A stretch of 64,000 nucleotides of DNA from Bordetella pseudohinzii (GCF_000657795.2 NZ_JHEP02000017.1:1-64000), one strand, 5' to 3'; shown: positions 49,130 through 57,710, counted from the stretch's first letter. Made by a program: numbers and translations. The notes: generated from the sequence alone by a model not told the origin.

Positions 49130-49158
49130 ATAGTAGAGATAAGTCTTTGTTTTGTCAA
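49125..49158 (-). promoter_or_regulatory. Near-consensus sigma70 promoter with overlapping palindrome
   Basis: Read on the minus strand, TTGACA (49158-49153) and TACTAT (49135-49130) are exactly 17 bases apart. An inverted repeat TATCT-N7-AGATA (49125-49141) spans the -10 box and could be an operator. Transcription would run towards the 93-residue gene. Confidence 0.7.
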
Positions 49159-49193
49159 GCCTTGTTGTGACATCAGGCTTCGTTGGCAACAAA

Positions 49194-50033
49194 ATGCCCG
49201 CCGCGCCGGGCCGGGGGACGGCTTGGGCTAAGCTCAGGGATCTTCTTTCCCGGATAGACGTCTACTTGCTGTCCCTTTTTTCTTTCCCTCCGTTTCGGCG
49301 GCGGCCGGGCGGGGCGCCGCGCGCCGTGCTGGCGGCCTGCCTGGCGCTGGGCTTGCAGGCTTGCACCCAGCACGAGCCCGAGGAGCGGGCCGCGTTCATT
49401 CACTGGCTGCGGGAGGCTGGCGGGGCCGCGCCTGACGCGGCAACCCTCGAGCATTTCGGGGACTACGCCAGGCAATACGCGGTGATTGGCGATTACCAGC
49501 AGGCCTTGCGGCGCGCGGCCGGGACGATCCGCCAGGCGCTGGCCGCGCTGCCGGTGCATGCCCTGGAAGACCTGTCGGCGCGCCGCGAGCGTCTGCAGGC
49601 CTTGCGCGCCAGCCTGCACCGCGACCAACAGGACCTGGAGCAGGCCTATCGGCAGGCCCTTTCCCAGCGCGCCGATCTATTGCAGGCCGCCGATCTCAAA
49701 CAGGCCTACGACCAGGCCTTCGAGCGCCTGGTGATCGGCCGGCAGGCGGCCATCGGCCCGCTGTGGGACCTGCTGGAAGCGCCGCTGTCCCTGTCGCTGA
49801 AGGTGGCCGATTTTGCCGCCGTGCACCAAGACCAGATCGCCACCTTCGGTTCGCTGACCCAGGTGCGCGATCCTTCGGTGCGCGATGCCCTCAATGACCT
49901 GCTGGCGGCGCTCAATGCGCAGTCGCGCGCCCTGGAGCAGGCGGCCGCGCTTTGCGCCGCCCAGGCCTGGTGTCCGAGCGGGCCGGCCTCGCCTACAATG
50001 GCGCCCGCGCCCCGTATTCAGGACGACTCATGA
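49194..50033 (+). CDS. DUF3053-like lipoprotein
   Basis: The mature part of this protein starts at a lipobox-like Cys (LAACLALGLQACTQHEPEER). It continues with AAFIHWLREAGG and long helices (QQDLEQAYRQALSQRADLLQ) as in the DUF3053/YiaF group, whose role is unknown. The true start is uncertain. The ATG at 49194 leaves a long basic stretch before the signal, and a later GTG or TTG start near the hydrophobic segment is possible. Its stop overlaps the next gene by 4 bp, so the two are likely coupled. Confidence 0.65.
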   Translation: MPAAPGRGTAWAKLRDLLSRIDVYLLSLFSFPPFRRRPGGAPRAVLAACLALGLQACTQHEPEERAAFIHWLREAGGAAPDAATLEHFGDYARQYAVIGDYQQALRRAAGTIRQALAALPVHALEDLSARRERLQALRASLHRDQQDLEQAYRQALSQRADLLQAADLKQAYDQAFERLVIGRQAAIGPLWDLLEAPLSLSLKVADFAAVHQDQIATFGSLTQVRDPSVRDALNDLLAALNAQSRALEQAAALCAAQAWCPSGPASPTMAPAPRIQDDS

Positions 50034-51136
50034 CGCAATCGCCTCTTTTGCACAGCCGGACCTTCATCGGGCTGCTGATCGCCGTCTCCCTGGCGTTCAT
50101 CTGGCTGCTGTGGCCCTTCTATGGCGCGGTGTTCTGGGGCACCATCCTGGCCATCATCTTCTCCCCCTTGCACCGCAAGCTGGCGCGGCGCCTGGCGCCG
50201 CGCAACAATCTGGCCGCGCTGCTGTCGCTGTGCCTGGTGCTGCTGGTGGTGATCCTTCCGCTGATCGTGATCACCGGCTCGCTGGTGCAGGAGGGCGCCA
50301 ACCTCTATCAACGCATCCGTTCGGGCTCGCTGAACTTCGGCGCCTATTTCCAGCAGGTCATGGACGCCATGCCGCCCATGGTGCACGAACTGCTGGCGCG
50401 CTTCGACCTGGCCGACCTGGGCAGCATCCAGGAAAAGCTTTCGGCTGGCGCCATGCAACTGAGCCAATTCCTGGCCACGCAGTTGGTCAATATCGGGCAG
50501 GACACGGCGCAGTTCCTGGTGAGCTTCGGCGTCATGCTCTATCTGCTGTTCTTCCTGCTGCGCGACGGGCCGCGCCTGTCGCGCAGGCTGCGCCGCGCCG
50601 CGCCGCTGGACGAGGCTTACAAACAGCACCTGTTCCGCAAGTTCACCACCGTCGTGCGCGCGACGGTCAAGGGCAATATCGCCGTGGCCGCCGTGCAGGG
50701 GGCGCTGGGCGGCCTCATCTTCTGGGCGCTGGGCATCCAGGGCGCCTTGCTCTGGGGCGTCATCATGGGCTTCCTGTCCCTGTTGCCGGCCGTGGGCGCC
50801 GGCTTGATCTGGGCGCCGGTGGCCGTCTATTCCCTCGTGACGGGCGCCATCTGGCAGGGCGTGGTGCTCATCCTGTTCGGCATCCTGGTCATCGGCATGG
50901 TCGACAATGTGCTGCGGCCCATTCTGGTGGGCAAGGACACCAAGCTGCCGGACTACGTCATCCTCATTTCGACGCTGGGCGGCATGGCCTTGTTCGGCCT
51001 GAACGGCTTTGTCATCGGACCGCTCATCGCCGCGCTGTTCGTGGCCTGCTGGGACCTGTTTTCGCCGCCCGATCCCGACGATCTGGCCAAGGACGCCGAA
51101 AGCCTGCCGCAGGGCCGCGACCGCGCCGAATCCTGA
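50030..51136 (+). CDS. AI-2E family transporter / permease (YdiK/PerM-like)
   Basis: This 368-residue protein has about eight hydrophobic segments, with the N-terminal pair in FIGLLIAVSLAFIWLLWPFY and the conserved LSLLPAVGAGLIWAPVAVYS and GMVDNVLRPILVGKDTKLPD. It belongs to the AI-2 exporter superfamily (TqsA, YdiK, PerM). Transported substrates vary (autoinducer 2, sodium/proton or unknown). The ATG at 50030 overlaps the stop of the lipoprotein gene. Confidence 0.88.
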   Translation: MTQSPLLHSRTFIGLLIAVSLAFIWLLWPFYGAVFWGTILAIIFSPLHRKLARRLAPRNNLAALLSLCLVLLVVILPLIVITGSLVQEGANLYQRIRSGSLNFGAYFQQVMDAMPPMVHELLARFDLADLGSIQEKLSAGAMQLSQFLATQLVNIGQDTAQFLVSFGVMLYLLFFLLRDGPRLSRRLRRAAPLDEAYKQHLFRKFTTVVRATVKGNIAVAAVQGALGGLIFWALGIQGALLWGVIMGFLSLLPAVGAGLIWAPVAVYSLVTGAIWQGVVLILFGILVIGMVDNVLRPILVGKDTKLPDYVILISTLGGMALFGLNGFVIGPLIAALFVACWDLFSPPDPDDLAKDAESLPQGRDRAES

Positions 51137-51160
51137 TATCAAGCCCCCCGGGGGTGCCGG

Positions 51161-51796
51161 ATGTTGTTGCCAGGCCGCGTGGCGGCTTTCGATGTAGACG
51201 CCCAGAAGGGCTTCACCCCTTTGTGTCCGGACGAGCTGCCGGTTCCGCGCGGCGATGAAATCGTCGCCGAACTCAATGCCCAGGCGCGCTTTGCCTGCTG
51301 GCGCCTGGGCTCCAAGGACGCGCACAGCCCCTACGCCATCTGGCGCGCGACGGCCGACAAGCCCATGTTCACGCCCTTGGACGCGCCGCATGCGGACACG
51401 CATTGGGACATGCACTGCGTGCCGGGCACCAAGGGCTTCGAATTGCTGGACGGCCTGCCCCGGCCGGCCGACTACGATTTTTTCGTCTGGAAGGGGGTGG
51501 AGCCCGATATGCATCCCTACGGAGCCTGCTACCATGATCTCGCGGAGCGCCGCTCGACCGGCGTGCTTGAGTTTCTCAGGAGCCGGGACGTGCAGGCCGT
51601 CATCGTCGGCGGGCTGGCGCTCGATTACTGCGTCAAGAGCACGGCGCTGCAGCTGCGCCGCGCGGGCCTGGACGTGATCGTCAACCTCGCCGCCTGCCGG
51701 GCCATCGCGCCCGACACGGCGCGCCAGGCCATGGAGATGTTCGCCCGCGCCGGCGTGCGCACGCTCGAACGAGCGGCCTTGCTGCGGCGGCCTTGA
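51161..51796 (+). CDS. Nicotinamidase / isochorismatase-family hydrolase
   Basis: This 211-residue protein has the cysteine-hydrolase triad of the PncA family: Asp in [14 protein letters not shown] (about residue 11), Lys in [14 protein letters not shown], and Cys in [19 protein letters not shown] (about residue 152). The metal-site histidine and aspartate also seem present in [13 protein letters not shown]. Nicotinamidases convert nicotinamide to nicotinate for NAD salvage. An isochorismatase-type substrate is less likely. It starts 24 bp after the AI-2E transporter gene and is followed by speG. Confidence 0.82.
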   Translation: MLLPGRVAAFDVDAQKGFTPLCPDELPVPRGDEIVAELNAQARFACWRLGSKDAHSPYAIWRATADKPMFTPLDAPHADTHWDMHCVPGTKGFELLDGLPRPADYDFFVWKGVEPDMHPYGACYHDLAERRSTGVLEFLRSRDVQAVIVGGLALDYCVKSTALQLRRAGLDVIVNLAACRAIAPDTARQAMEMFARAGVRTLERAALLRRP

Positions 51797-51815
51797 CGAC
51801 CCCAAGGAGAATGGC

Positions 51816-52403
51816 ATGACAGCCACTGCCAGCGACATCCAGCTGCGGCCGCTCGAACGCGGCGATCTGCACTTCGTGCATGCCCTGAACAACAATGACG
51901 CCATCATGCGCTATTGGTTCGAAGAGCCCTACGAGGCCTATGACGAGCTGATGGCGCTCTACGACAGGCATATCCATGACCAATTCGAGCGGCGTTTCAT
52001 CGTCGAGCGCGAGGCTGGCCAGATGGTGGGCCTGGTCGAACTGGTCGAGATCAACCATATCCACCGCCGCGCGGAATTCCAGATCATCATCGCGCCCGGC
52101 TTCCAGGGCCATGGCTATGCCAAGGCCGCCACGCGGGTGGCCATCGGCTACGCCTTCCGGGTCCTCAATCTGCATAAAGTCTATCTGGTGGTCGACAAGG
52201 ACAATCTGGCGGCCGTGCATATCTACAAAGCCTGCGGGTTTTCGGTGGAAGGGGAGCTGCGCGAGGAATTCTTCTCCAACGGCCGCTATCGCGATGCCTA
52301 TCGCATGAGCATCCTGCAATCCGATTATCTGCGCGCCTATGGCAGTATTCCGGAGCATGCTTCGGTATTGCGCGACTGGCTGCCGGAATCGCCGCCGGCC
52401 TAG
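51816..52403 (+). CDS. speG: Spermidine N1-acetyltransferase
   Basis: This 195-residue GNAT protein fits Spe[21 protein letters not shown] at the start, [20 protein letters not shown], the acetyl-CoA loop [20 protein letters not shown], and the C-terminal [13 protein letters not shown]. SpeG acetylates spermidine and spermine to prevent polyamine toxicity and works as a dodecamer with an allosteric polyamine site. AAGGAGAA precedes the ATG. It may be cotranscribed with the nicotinamidase gene, 19 bp upstream. Confidence 0.93.
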   Translation: MTATASDIQLRPLERGDLHFVHALNNNDAIMRYWFEEPYEAYDELMALYDRHIHDQFERRFIVEREAGQMVGLVELVEINHIHRRAEFQIIIAPGFQGHGYAKAATRVAIGYAFRVLNLHKVYLVVDKDNLAAVHIYKACGFSVEGELREEFFSNGRYRDAYRMSILQSDYLRAYGSIPEHASVLRDWLPESPPA

Positions 52404-52468
52404 CGGGGGCGGCAGGCCGGGCGCGCTATTGGTATATTGCGCAGTGGGTATTTCCCCAGGAGAAGACT

Positions 52469-52846
52469 ATGAGCGTTGCGCGTTTTGTCGCGGTGTCGAT
52501 ATTGGGATTGGCGGGGATGACGGCGGTCCAGGCGGCTCCGCCCGTGTTTCTCAACCACACCATCATCAATAACATCTCCAAGAGCGACCGCCCTCAGTTC
52601 CAGGAGGCGGTGGCCGCCGCGCTGAACCAGTCGGCGGATGGGCAGACCACCCGCTGGACCAGCACGGCCACGCGCCGGCAGCCCGCCATCGAGGTGAGCC
52701 TGACGCCGCGCCAGACGAGCACGACCTCCAAGGCCAATCGCTGCCGCCAGCTCGAAGCGCGCGTGGCCCAGGGCACGGGCAAGGAAGACTGGACGTTCTG
52801 GTTCTGCCAGCAGCCCTCCGGCGCCTGGCGCGCCAGCACCAATTAA
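52469..52846 (+). CDS. Small secreted protein, surface-antigen-like
   Basis: This 125-residue precursor has a signal peptide (RFVAVSILGLAGMTAVQAAP, cleavage after VQA). The mature domain (DRPQFQEAVAAALNQSADGQ; TTRWTSTATRRQPAIEVSLT; CRQLEARVAQGTGKEDWTFWFCQ) has two cysteines that could form a disulfide. The last part recalls the C-terminal module of RT0821/Lpp0805-like surface antigens. Function is unknown and it is probably periplasmic. AGGAGAA precedes the ATG. Its stop overlaps the stop of the convergent diguanylate cyclase gene. Confidence 0.7.
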   Translation: MSVARFVAVSILGLAGMTAVQAAPPVFLNHTIINNISKSDRPQFQEAVAAALNQSADGQTTRWTSTATRRQPAIEVSLTPRQTSTTSKANRCRQLEARVAQGTGKEDWTFWFCQQPSGAWRASTN

Positions 52847-54198
52847 TCGGCCAGCACGCAGGTGTTGCGGCCCCGCGCTTTGGCCGCATAGAGCGCGCCA
52901 TCGGCGCGCTTGAGCAGGCGCTGGTAGTCGGGATGGCCGTCGTGGGCGGCCACGCCTACGCTCATGGTCACGCGCCGCTGTGAGCCGTCCGGCAGGGCCA
53001 GCGTCCTGCCGGCCAGGCGCTGGCGCAGGTTTTCCGCCACATGCCGTGCCTGGTCGGCATTGGCGTCGACCAGCACCACCAGAAACTCCTCCCCGCCCAG
53101 GCGAAAGGCATAGTCGCCGCCCCGGCTATACGTCGAAATGAGGGTGGCGACCTGCTGCAGCACGAAATCGCCGGCATCGTGCCCATGCTCGTCGTTGACG
53201 TTCTTGAAGTGATCGATGTCGACCATCAGCACCGCCAGCGGCGAGCCGGTCTTGCGCGCATAGGCGACTTCCTTGCTCATCACCACGTGCAGGAATTTCC
53301 GGTTGAGCAGATGGGTCAGCGTGTCCCGTCCTGACTCCAGGTGGTTGGCCTTTTCGAACAGGATGTCCAGCAGGTAGGCGATGGCCCTGGTGGCGTCGCG
53401 CACGGCGTGCAGCAGGCCGATGCGGTCCGGCGCATCCGCCGCATCCAGCAGGCGGTCCACCGCCTCGATCCGCAGGCGCGCGGCCTCGGCCTCCTTGGCG
53501 CCCTCGAACGCATGCTCGGCCTTGTGTGTGAACCACAGGCCGAATTCCGACTTGCGCAGGCGCGGCAGGCTTTGGGCGCTGTCGCCCACGGACAGGCCGA
53601 AGAGCAGCTGGTTTTCCCAGTCCAGCAGGGCCGCGCGCTGGCGCTCTTTCTCGGTGCCGATGTTCTGGGACAGGCTCAACAGGCGATAGCCTTCTTCGGC
53701 GCGGGCATTGCGATCATGCGAGCTGGCATAGGCCAGCGACATGAGCTCGATGGCGAACAGCATGATTTCGCCCAGATAGCTGGACAGCGGCCAGCGCAGC
53801 GTCTGCTCAACGGCGGGGTCGTCGGCCAAGGTGGCGCGCATGCGGCGTATCAGCATGCGCGTGCCCTGCATCACCAGGTGGATGGGGATGTCGATGCGGG
53901 CGTGCACCTGGCCCACGCGCTGCTGGAAGGCGACGGCCGCTTCGTAGTCATGATGCACCGCGGCGCCGAACACCGAGCGCAGCCAGGCTTGCAGGGAGGC
54001 GTGCAGTTTCTGGCGGACCAGCTGGTCGGAAAGAAAATACGCGGCCGCTTCGTCGGCCAGCATGCTTTCGTAGAAAGCATCGGCGAGCTCGTGCGCCTGT
54101 TGGTCGACGCGCGCATGGGCCAGGGTGAGGATGTCGCTTGGGTATGGCGCGCAGGTTTCCTTCCAGCGCAGCACGAACGTATCGATAGGGAGTTTCAA
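52843..54198 (-). CDS. Globin-coupled heme sensor diguanylate cyclase (BpeGReg/DosC type)
   Basis: This 451-residue protein senses oxygen and makes cyclic di-GMP. The N-terminal globin has the proximal His99 (VGQVHARIDIP) and the distal Tyr43 and Ser68, the positions I recall from Bordetella pertussis BpeGReg; His225 of the middle domain also matches. The C-terminal GGDEF domain has an active GGEEF (residues 368-372) and an intact inhibitory RGGD site (359-362). Oxygen binding to the heme raises cyclase activity in BpeGReg and promotes biofilm. A second diguanylate cyclase gene lies directly upstream. Confidence 0.93.
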   Translation of the reverse strand: MKLPIDTFVLRWKETCAPYPSDILTLAHARVDQQAHELADAFYESMLADEAAAYFLSDQLVRQKLHASLQAWLRSVFGAAVHHDYEAAVAFQQRVGQVHARIDIPIHLVMQGTRMLIRRMRATLADDPAVEQTLRWPLSSYLGEIMLFAIELMSLAYASSHDRNARAEEGYRLLSLSQNIGTEKERQRAALLDWENQLLFGLSVGDSAQSLPRLRKSEFGLWFTHKAEHAFEGAKEAEAARLRIEAVDRLLDAADAPDRIGLLHAVRDATRAIAYLLDILFEKANHLESGRDTLTHLLNRKFLHVVMSKEVAYARKTGSPLAVLMVDIDHFKNVNDEHGHDAGDFVLQQVATLISTYSRGGDYAFRLGGEEFLVVLVDANADQARHVAENLRQRLAGRTLALPDGSQRRVTMSVGVAAHDGHPDYQRLLKRADGALYAAKARGRNTCVLAD

Positions 54199-54235
54199 AA
54201 CGGGGCGTAGTAAAAGAAGAAAGGCCGCGACGCGC

Positions 54236-55393
54236 TCAGGCGGCGGCCGACTGCAGCACCACCTGGTTGCGGCCGTCGCGCTTGGCCTGGTAGAGCAGGG
54301 TGTCGGCGCGCCGCATCCAGAGGGAGACGGTATCGCCGGGTTGTAGCATAGTCAGGCCGGTGCTGGCGGTGATCACGTGGTTCTCGTCCAGTTCGGCGAT
54401 GCGGGTCTCGGCCAGCACGCGGCTCAGGCGCTGCGCGAGCAGATAGGCCGCGGACAGCTCGGCCGGCACGACAATGGCGAATTCCTCTCCGCCCACCCGG
54501 CCTGTCAGCGCGTCATCGCCCGCGCAGTCGCGGATCAGGCTGCTGACCACGCGCAGCACATGGTCGCCCACCGCATGGCCATAGCGGTCATTGATGGACT
54601 TGAAGTGGTCGATATCGATGAGCAGCAAGGCATAAGGCCGCTGCCTGGCGCGCGCGATCAGGGTCTCTAGGCGCTCGTCGAGCGCGCGCCGGTTCCACAG
54701 GCCGGTCAGGCCGTCGAGGTCTCTATCGTCGCGCAGCCGCGTGATCATGTCGGCCAGGCTGGCCGCGAACAGCAACAGGGCCAGCACCAGCCCGGTGAGC
54801 ACCAGCGTCAGCTGCAGGATGAACCAGAACGCCAGGCTGCCGAAGACTTGCGGCACGAAATAGGCGGGCAGGGCGAGCGTGAGCAGCGTGCGGGCAAAGA
54901 AACTCAGCGCGAACAGCGCAAACACCCAATAGACCGTCTTGTCGATATGGCTGGCGCGCCGCGCGCGCCGGATACGCCAGGCGGCGGTGCACAGGATGGC
55001 GCCGATGCCGAAATTCAGGACATAGCTGCGCGCATCCGCATCGGGCGCGACATAACAGAAATACGCCACGGCCATCCAGATGGCCAGGCAGGCAAGCGCC
55101 AGCGGATAGCCCGCATGCTGGTCGTAGCGCCGCAACAATCCTTCGGTCATGCAGGCGATGCTCAGCAGATAGATCGCCGCGGGGATGGTGACGTTCAGGT
55201 CGCGGTCCTGCGGCCATTGCAGGATCTGCATGGCCGCGCCGGCCGCGTAGAGCAGGAAGGCGCCTGCCAGCAAGGCGAGATAGGCGCGGCGATCCAGGAA
55301 CTTCCAGATGCACAGGAAGCTTCCCGAGATGACCAGGGCGATGGCGGGGCTGCCCAAGGTAAGCACCTGGGTAGCGCTTAAGTTCAGAGTCAC
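54236..55393 (-). CDS. Membrane-bound diguanylate cyclase (GGDEF)
   Basis: This 385-residue protein begins with about seven membrane helices, a MASE-like sensor region with no recognised ligand site. It ends with a GGDEF domain (DLDGLTGLWNRRALDERLET; LLIDIDHFKSINDRYGHAVG; active motif GGEEF near residue 300). The RxxD inhibitory site expected just before GGEEF is absent, so product feedback is probably lost. It lies 37 bp upstream of the globin-coupled cyclase on the same strand and may share its transcript. The membrane part suggests an envelope or redox input, in contrast to the soluble oxygen sensor next door. Confidence 0.9.
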   Translation of the reverse strand: MTLNLSATQVLTLGSPAIALVISGSFLCIWKFLDRRAYLALLAGAFLLYAAGAAMQILQWPQDRDLNVTIPAAIYLLSIACMTEGLLRRYDQHAGYPLALACLAIWMAVAYFCYVAPDADARSYVLNFGIGAILCTAAWRIRRARRASHIDKTVYWVFALFALSFFARTLLTLALPAYFVPQVFGSLAFWFILQLTLVLTGLVLALLLFAASLADMITRLRDDRDLDGLTGLWNRRALDERLETLIARARQRPYALLLIDIDHFKSINDRYGHAVGDHVLRVVSSLIRDCAGDDALTGRVGGEEFAIVVPAELSAAYLLAQRLSRVLAETRIAELDENHVITASTGLTMLQPGDTVSLWMRRADTLLYQAKRDGRNQVVLQSAAA

Positions 55394-55445
55394 GGCGAAG
55401 AGCCAGGGAGAGCGCCACGCGGGAGGTGGCGGAGCTGCGGAAAGA

Positions 55446-55562
55446 CTAGGTCTTCGCGATGACGTCGTGCCGGACCCAAAGCCGCCGGCGGGCCCGGTGA
55501 GCCAGTAATCGCGCGCGCGGCGCGCAAGCCAAGTCCAGCAGAACCAGCGGATTACGATCCAT
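55446..55562 (-). CDS. Possible 38-residue arginine-rich peptide
   Basis: A short frame starts MDRNPLVLLDLACAPRARLL and ends RRRLWVRHDVIAKT. GGGAG lies 6 bases before the ATG. I know no family for it. The Leu/Arg-rich composition could suit a small nucleic-acid- or membrane-binding peptide but also arises by chance in GC-rich DNA. Confidence 0.25.
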   Translation of the reverse strand: MDRNPLVLLDLACAPRARLLAHRARRRLWVRHDVIAKT

Positions 55563-56092
55563 CAACGACTCCCGGGAGAGATAGGCGAGCTTGCTTGGTG
55601 GTGTCGGCCACCCGTGATGCCCGCAACGGGCCCCGCGCCTGCGGCGGGGACGCCGGTGTCCGCTGCAAGCCGGCAGGACCGGATCGCGCGACAGGCGGCG
55701 CGGGGGAGTTCCCCAGGGCATCGAATGTTTTTGCCGGCTTCGAAATAATAATTTCTCGCTGGCAGCAGAAGCGCAGCTGCTAATCGTAGCGCAGTCGCCG
55801 CGGGATTTATATAGATGCTTGAAGCCTATATTAAATTTTCCCGTTTTGCCGGCCGGCCAGTAAGTAATATAAGTCCTTGCTTTCGCGGGAAAAATTTCAA
55901 AAGTTTCAATAAAAATGAAAAACGCGAATGCCGTCGGGCGATGTTTTCATCCGTGCTCGCAAGATAACGCAATTGTCTGCATTGAAATGAAAATATGGGA
56001 ATCAACCAATCATTATTGGAATTATTATGACAGCACGGTGAGGCTATATCGGGGTTATCCCTGGATGTCGCAAAACTGACAGGCCCCGTGGT
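55563..56092. other. Gene-free, AT-rich intergenic region
   Basis: Between the diguanylate cyclase and the GvpU-like gene, roughly 55740-56090 is much richer in A and T than the rest of the window, with repeated A/T runs. A 30-codon frame at 55987-56079 has no ribosome binding site. The stretch may hold promoters or an H-NS-bound silencing site; no gene is supported. Confidence 0.6.
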
Positions 56093-56509
56093 TTATTGCG
56101 GCTGCAATTGCCCCAGCACGAAACCATCGACCTCGGCCAGCCGGCCGCGCCAGAGCGTCGGCTGCAGGCTGATGGGCTCGCCGTCCGTGGTGAAGAACAG
56201 CGCGCCGTCCAAATGAATGTAGTTGGGCAAGGGGTCGACGGGCTGCGGCTGGCGAAAGACATCGCCCAGTTCGGCCAGGGCGCGCCGCACGCTCTCCCTG
56301 TCCGCGGCCGAATCCACCTCGCCAGCGAAGTTGTCGGCAAAGCGATCGAAATAGGCGGCGCCCGAGATGATGGTGCCGCCCACCAGGAGGCCTCCCATCT
56401 GCAGCGTAACGCCGATGCCGCGCAGGGCGCCGCCGCTGTTCACGAGATTGACCAGAAACTGCAGAAAAGCGTCGGCGCGCGGCGCTTCGGGTTGGGGCAG
56501 GGATGACAT
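56093..56509 (-). CDS. GvpU-like protein
   Basis: This 138-residue protein contains a hydrophobic/glycine-rich stretch (GIGVTLQMGGLLVGGTIISG) followed by AAYFDRFADNF. It resembles gas vesicle accessory protein GvpU. A GAGG site lies 6 bases before the ATG at 56509. No other gas vesicle gene is present, so it is likely a stand-alone member with a different role. The family assignment is from memory of the motif and is moderate. Confidence 0.55.
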   Translation of the reverse strand: MSSLPQPEAPRADAFLQFLVNLVNSGGALRGIGVTLQMGGLLVGGTIISGAAYFDRFADNFAGEVDSAADRESVRRALAELGDVFRQPQPVDPLPNYIHLDGALFFTTDGEPISLQPTLWRGRLAEVDGFVLGQLQPQ

Positions 56510-56630
56510 GCCTGGCCTCATGGGGTTGGAGATGCGCCATTATCGAAGCGCCATGCCCCTGCCCAATGCCTGGATCAGACCGGAAATTGCCGGCCAATCC
56601 GCGCCACTCGCGGCGCGGCGCCCGCTGACG

Positions 56631-57014
56631 TCAGGACCGGACAAACCAGGCCCAGGCCGCCGCGGCGATGGCCGCCCAGAGCAGCACGATCATCACGGCG
56701 CCCGCCCGGCTGCGCAGCCTGCCCGCCTTGGATTGCGTCCAGGCATCCGCCTCCTGGCGCGCCTGCGCCAGCACGTCCTTGGGCAGCAGGCGCACCGCCA
56801 GCCAGATCAGGCCAGGCAGCAGGATGGCGTCATCCAGATAGCCCAGGATAGGAATGAAGTCCGGGATCAGGTCGATGGGGCTCAAGGCATAGGCGACCGC
56901 GAACAGGCCGACCGCCTTGGCGTACCAGGGCGTGTCGGGATGCTTGACGGCGAACCAGAGCGTCAAACCGTCACGTTTGATGCGTTTGGCCCAGGTCTGG
57001 ATGATCTTGCGCAT
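56631..57014 (-). CDS. YkvA-family membrane protein (DUF1232)
   Basis: This 127-residue protein has the DUF1232 signature KAVGLFAVAYALSPIDLIPD followed by FIPILGYLDDAILLPG, and one C-terminal transmembrane helix (VMIVLLWAAIAAAAWAWFV). YkvA-like proteins are small inner-membrane proteins of unknown function. It lies 48 bp downstream of an unknown gene on the same strand and may belong to the cold-shock-led transcript that begins at 58003. Confidence 0.85.
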   Translation of the reverse strand: MRKIIQTWAKRIKRDGLTLWFAVKHPDTPWYAKAVGLFAVAYALSPIDLIPDFIPILGYLDDAILLPGLIWLAVRLLPKDVLAQARQEADAWTQSKAGRLRSRAGAVMIVLLWAAIAAAAWAWFVRS

Positions 57015-57062
57015 GATATTGCAAGCGGAGGCGGGTCCGCCGCCATTATGCGCCGGTCGGCT

Positions 57063-57497
57063 TCAGCCCGCCCGCTTGATGGCGATATCGACATGGATGC
57101 CGCGGTCCAGGTCGGCGCCCGGCGCATCCAGCCATCGCGGCAGTCTGGCCAAATACTGCCGCAGTTCGGCTTTTTCAAGCTGCCGTGCAATATCTTCGAG
57201 CAACTCCGTTCGTGTGCGGAAGCCCTTTTGCCGGTCATCGCGCATGCCCAGCAAATAATGCAGGTCCGGTTCGGCGCCTTCTATCAGGCCCAGTTCCAGT
57301 ACCTCGCCCTGCTCGGTGCGCACCAGAATCGTCTCGCCGCGGGCATACAGACGATAAACGTGCCAAGGCGAAGCGATAGCCGGATGCGCCGAGCCTGCCC
57401 TGCGGGTCTGGCCGTGCTCGGGCAGGCGTTGCGCCGGCGGGAGCAGCCTCACGCAGGCCTGCCCGATGCGGGCGACGAAGGATTTCAGCTTGCTCAA
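57063..57497 (-). CDS. Hypothetical 144-residue protein
   Basis: I recognise no family. A basic, Pro/Arg-rich N-terminus (about 45 residues) precedes a likely folded domain (WHVYRLYARGETILVRTEQG; PDLHYLLGMRDDRQ; TRTELLEDIARQLEKAELRQ). There is no signal peptide or membrane helix. The start is TTG at 57497, with GAGGG 6 bases upstream and no ATG near. It begins 9 bp after the 67-residue gene, so cotranscription is likely. Confidence 0.6.
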   Translation of the reverse strand: MSKLKSFVARIGQACVRLLPPAQRLPEHGQTRRAGSAHPAIASPWHVYRLYARGETILVRTEQGEVLELGLIEGAEPDLHYLLGMRDDRQKGFRTRTELLEDIARQLEKAELRQYLARLPRWLDAPGADLDRGIHVDIAIKRAG

Positions 57498-57506
57498 GAT
57501 GCGCCC

Positions 57507-57710
57507 TCAGTCTTTTATCTTCGTGCGCAGATGGGTTTCGAGTCCGCTCCAGGTGCGTTGGGCGACGGGCTGCGTGGCCTGGAACCAGAGTTCGGCCAGT
57601 TGGATGCAGGGGATGACCGGCACGTCGTGCAGATAGGCCCAGAGCGTTGCGATCTTCCTGGCTTCCTGGCTCTCGGCGATGATTTGCCGGCCGCTATGCG
57701 CGCCGCGCAT
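57507..57710 (-). CDS. Hypothetical 67-residue protein coupled to the cold-shock gene
   Basis: This small protein (MRGAHSGRQIIAESQEARKI; ATLWAYLHDVPVIPCIQLAE; QRTWSGLETHLRTKIKD) has no family that I know. Its ATG overlaps the TGA stop of the cold-shock gene (TGATG), so it is probably translated by reinitiation. It has no signal or membrane segment. The context suggests expression with the cold-shock protein and the 144-residue protein. Confidence 0.55.
   Translation of the reverse strand: MRGAHSGRQIIAESQEARKIATLWAYLHDVPVIPCIQLAELWFQATQPVAQRTWSGLETHLRTKIKD

Noticed and set aside
48766-49173. 135-codon minus-strand frame upstream of the 93-residue gene
   Set aside because: Its start lies upstream of the promoter found at 49130-49158, so that promoter cannot make it, and no family is seen.
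55987-56079. 30-codon Trp/Tyr-rich frame in the AT-rich region
   Set aside because: No ribosome binding site or terminator switch, and no downstream biosynthetic gene on the same strand that it could regulate.
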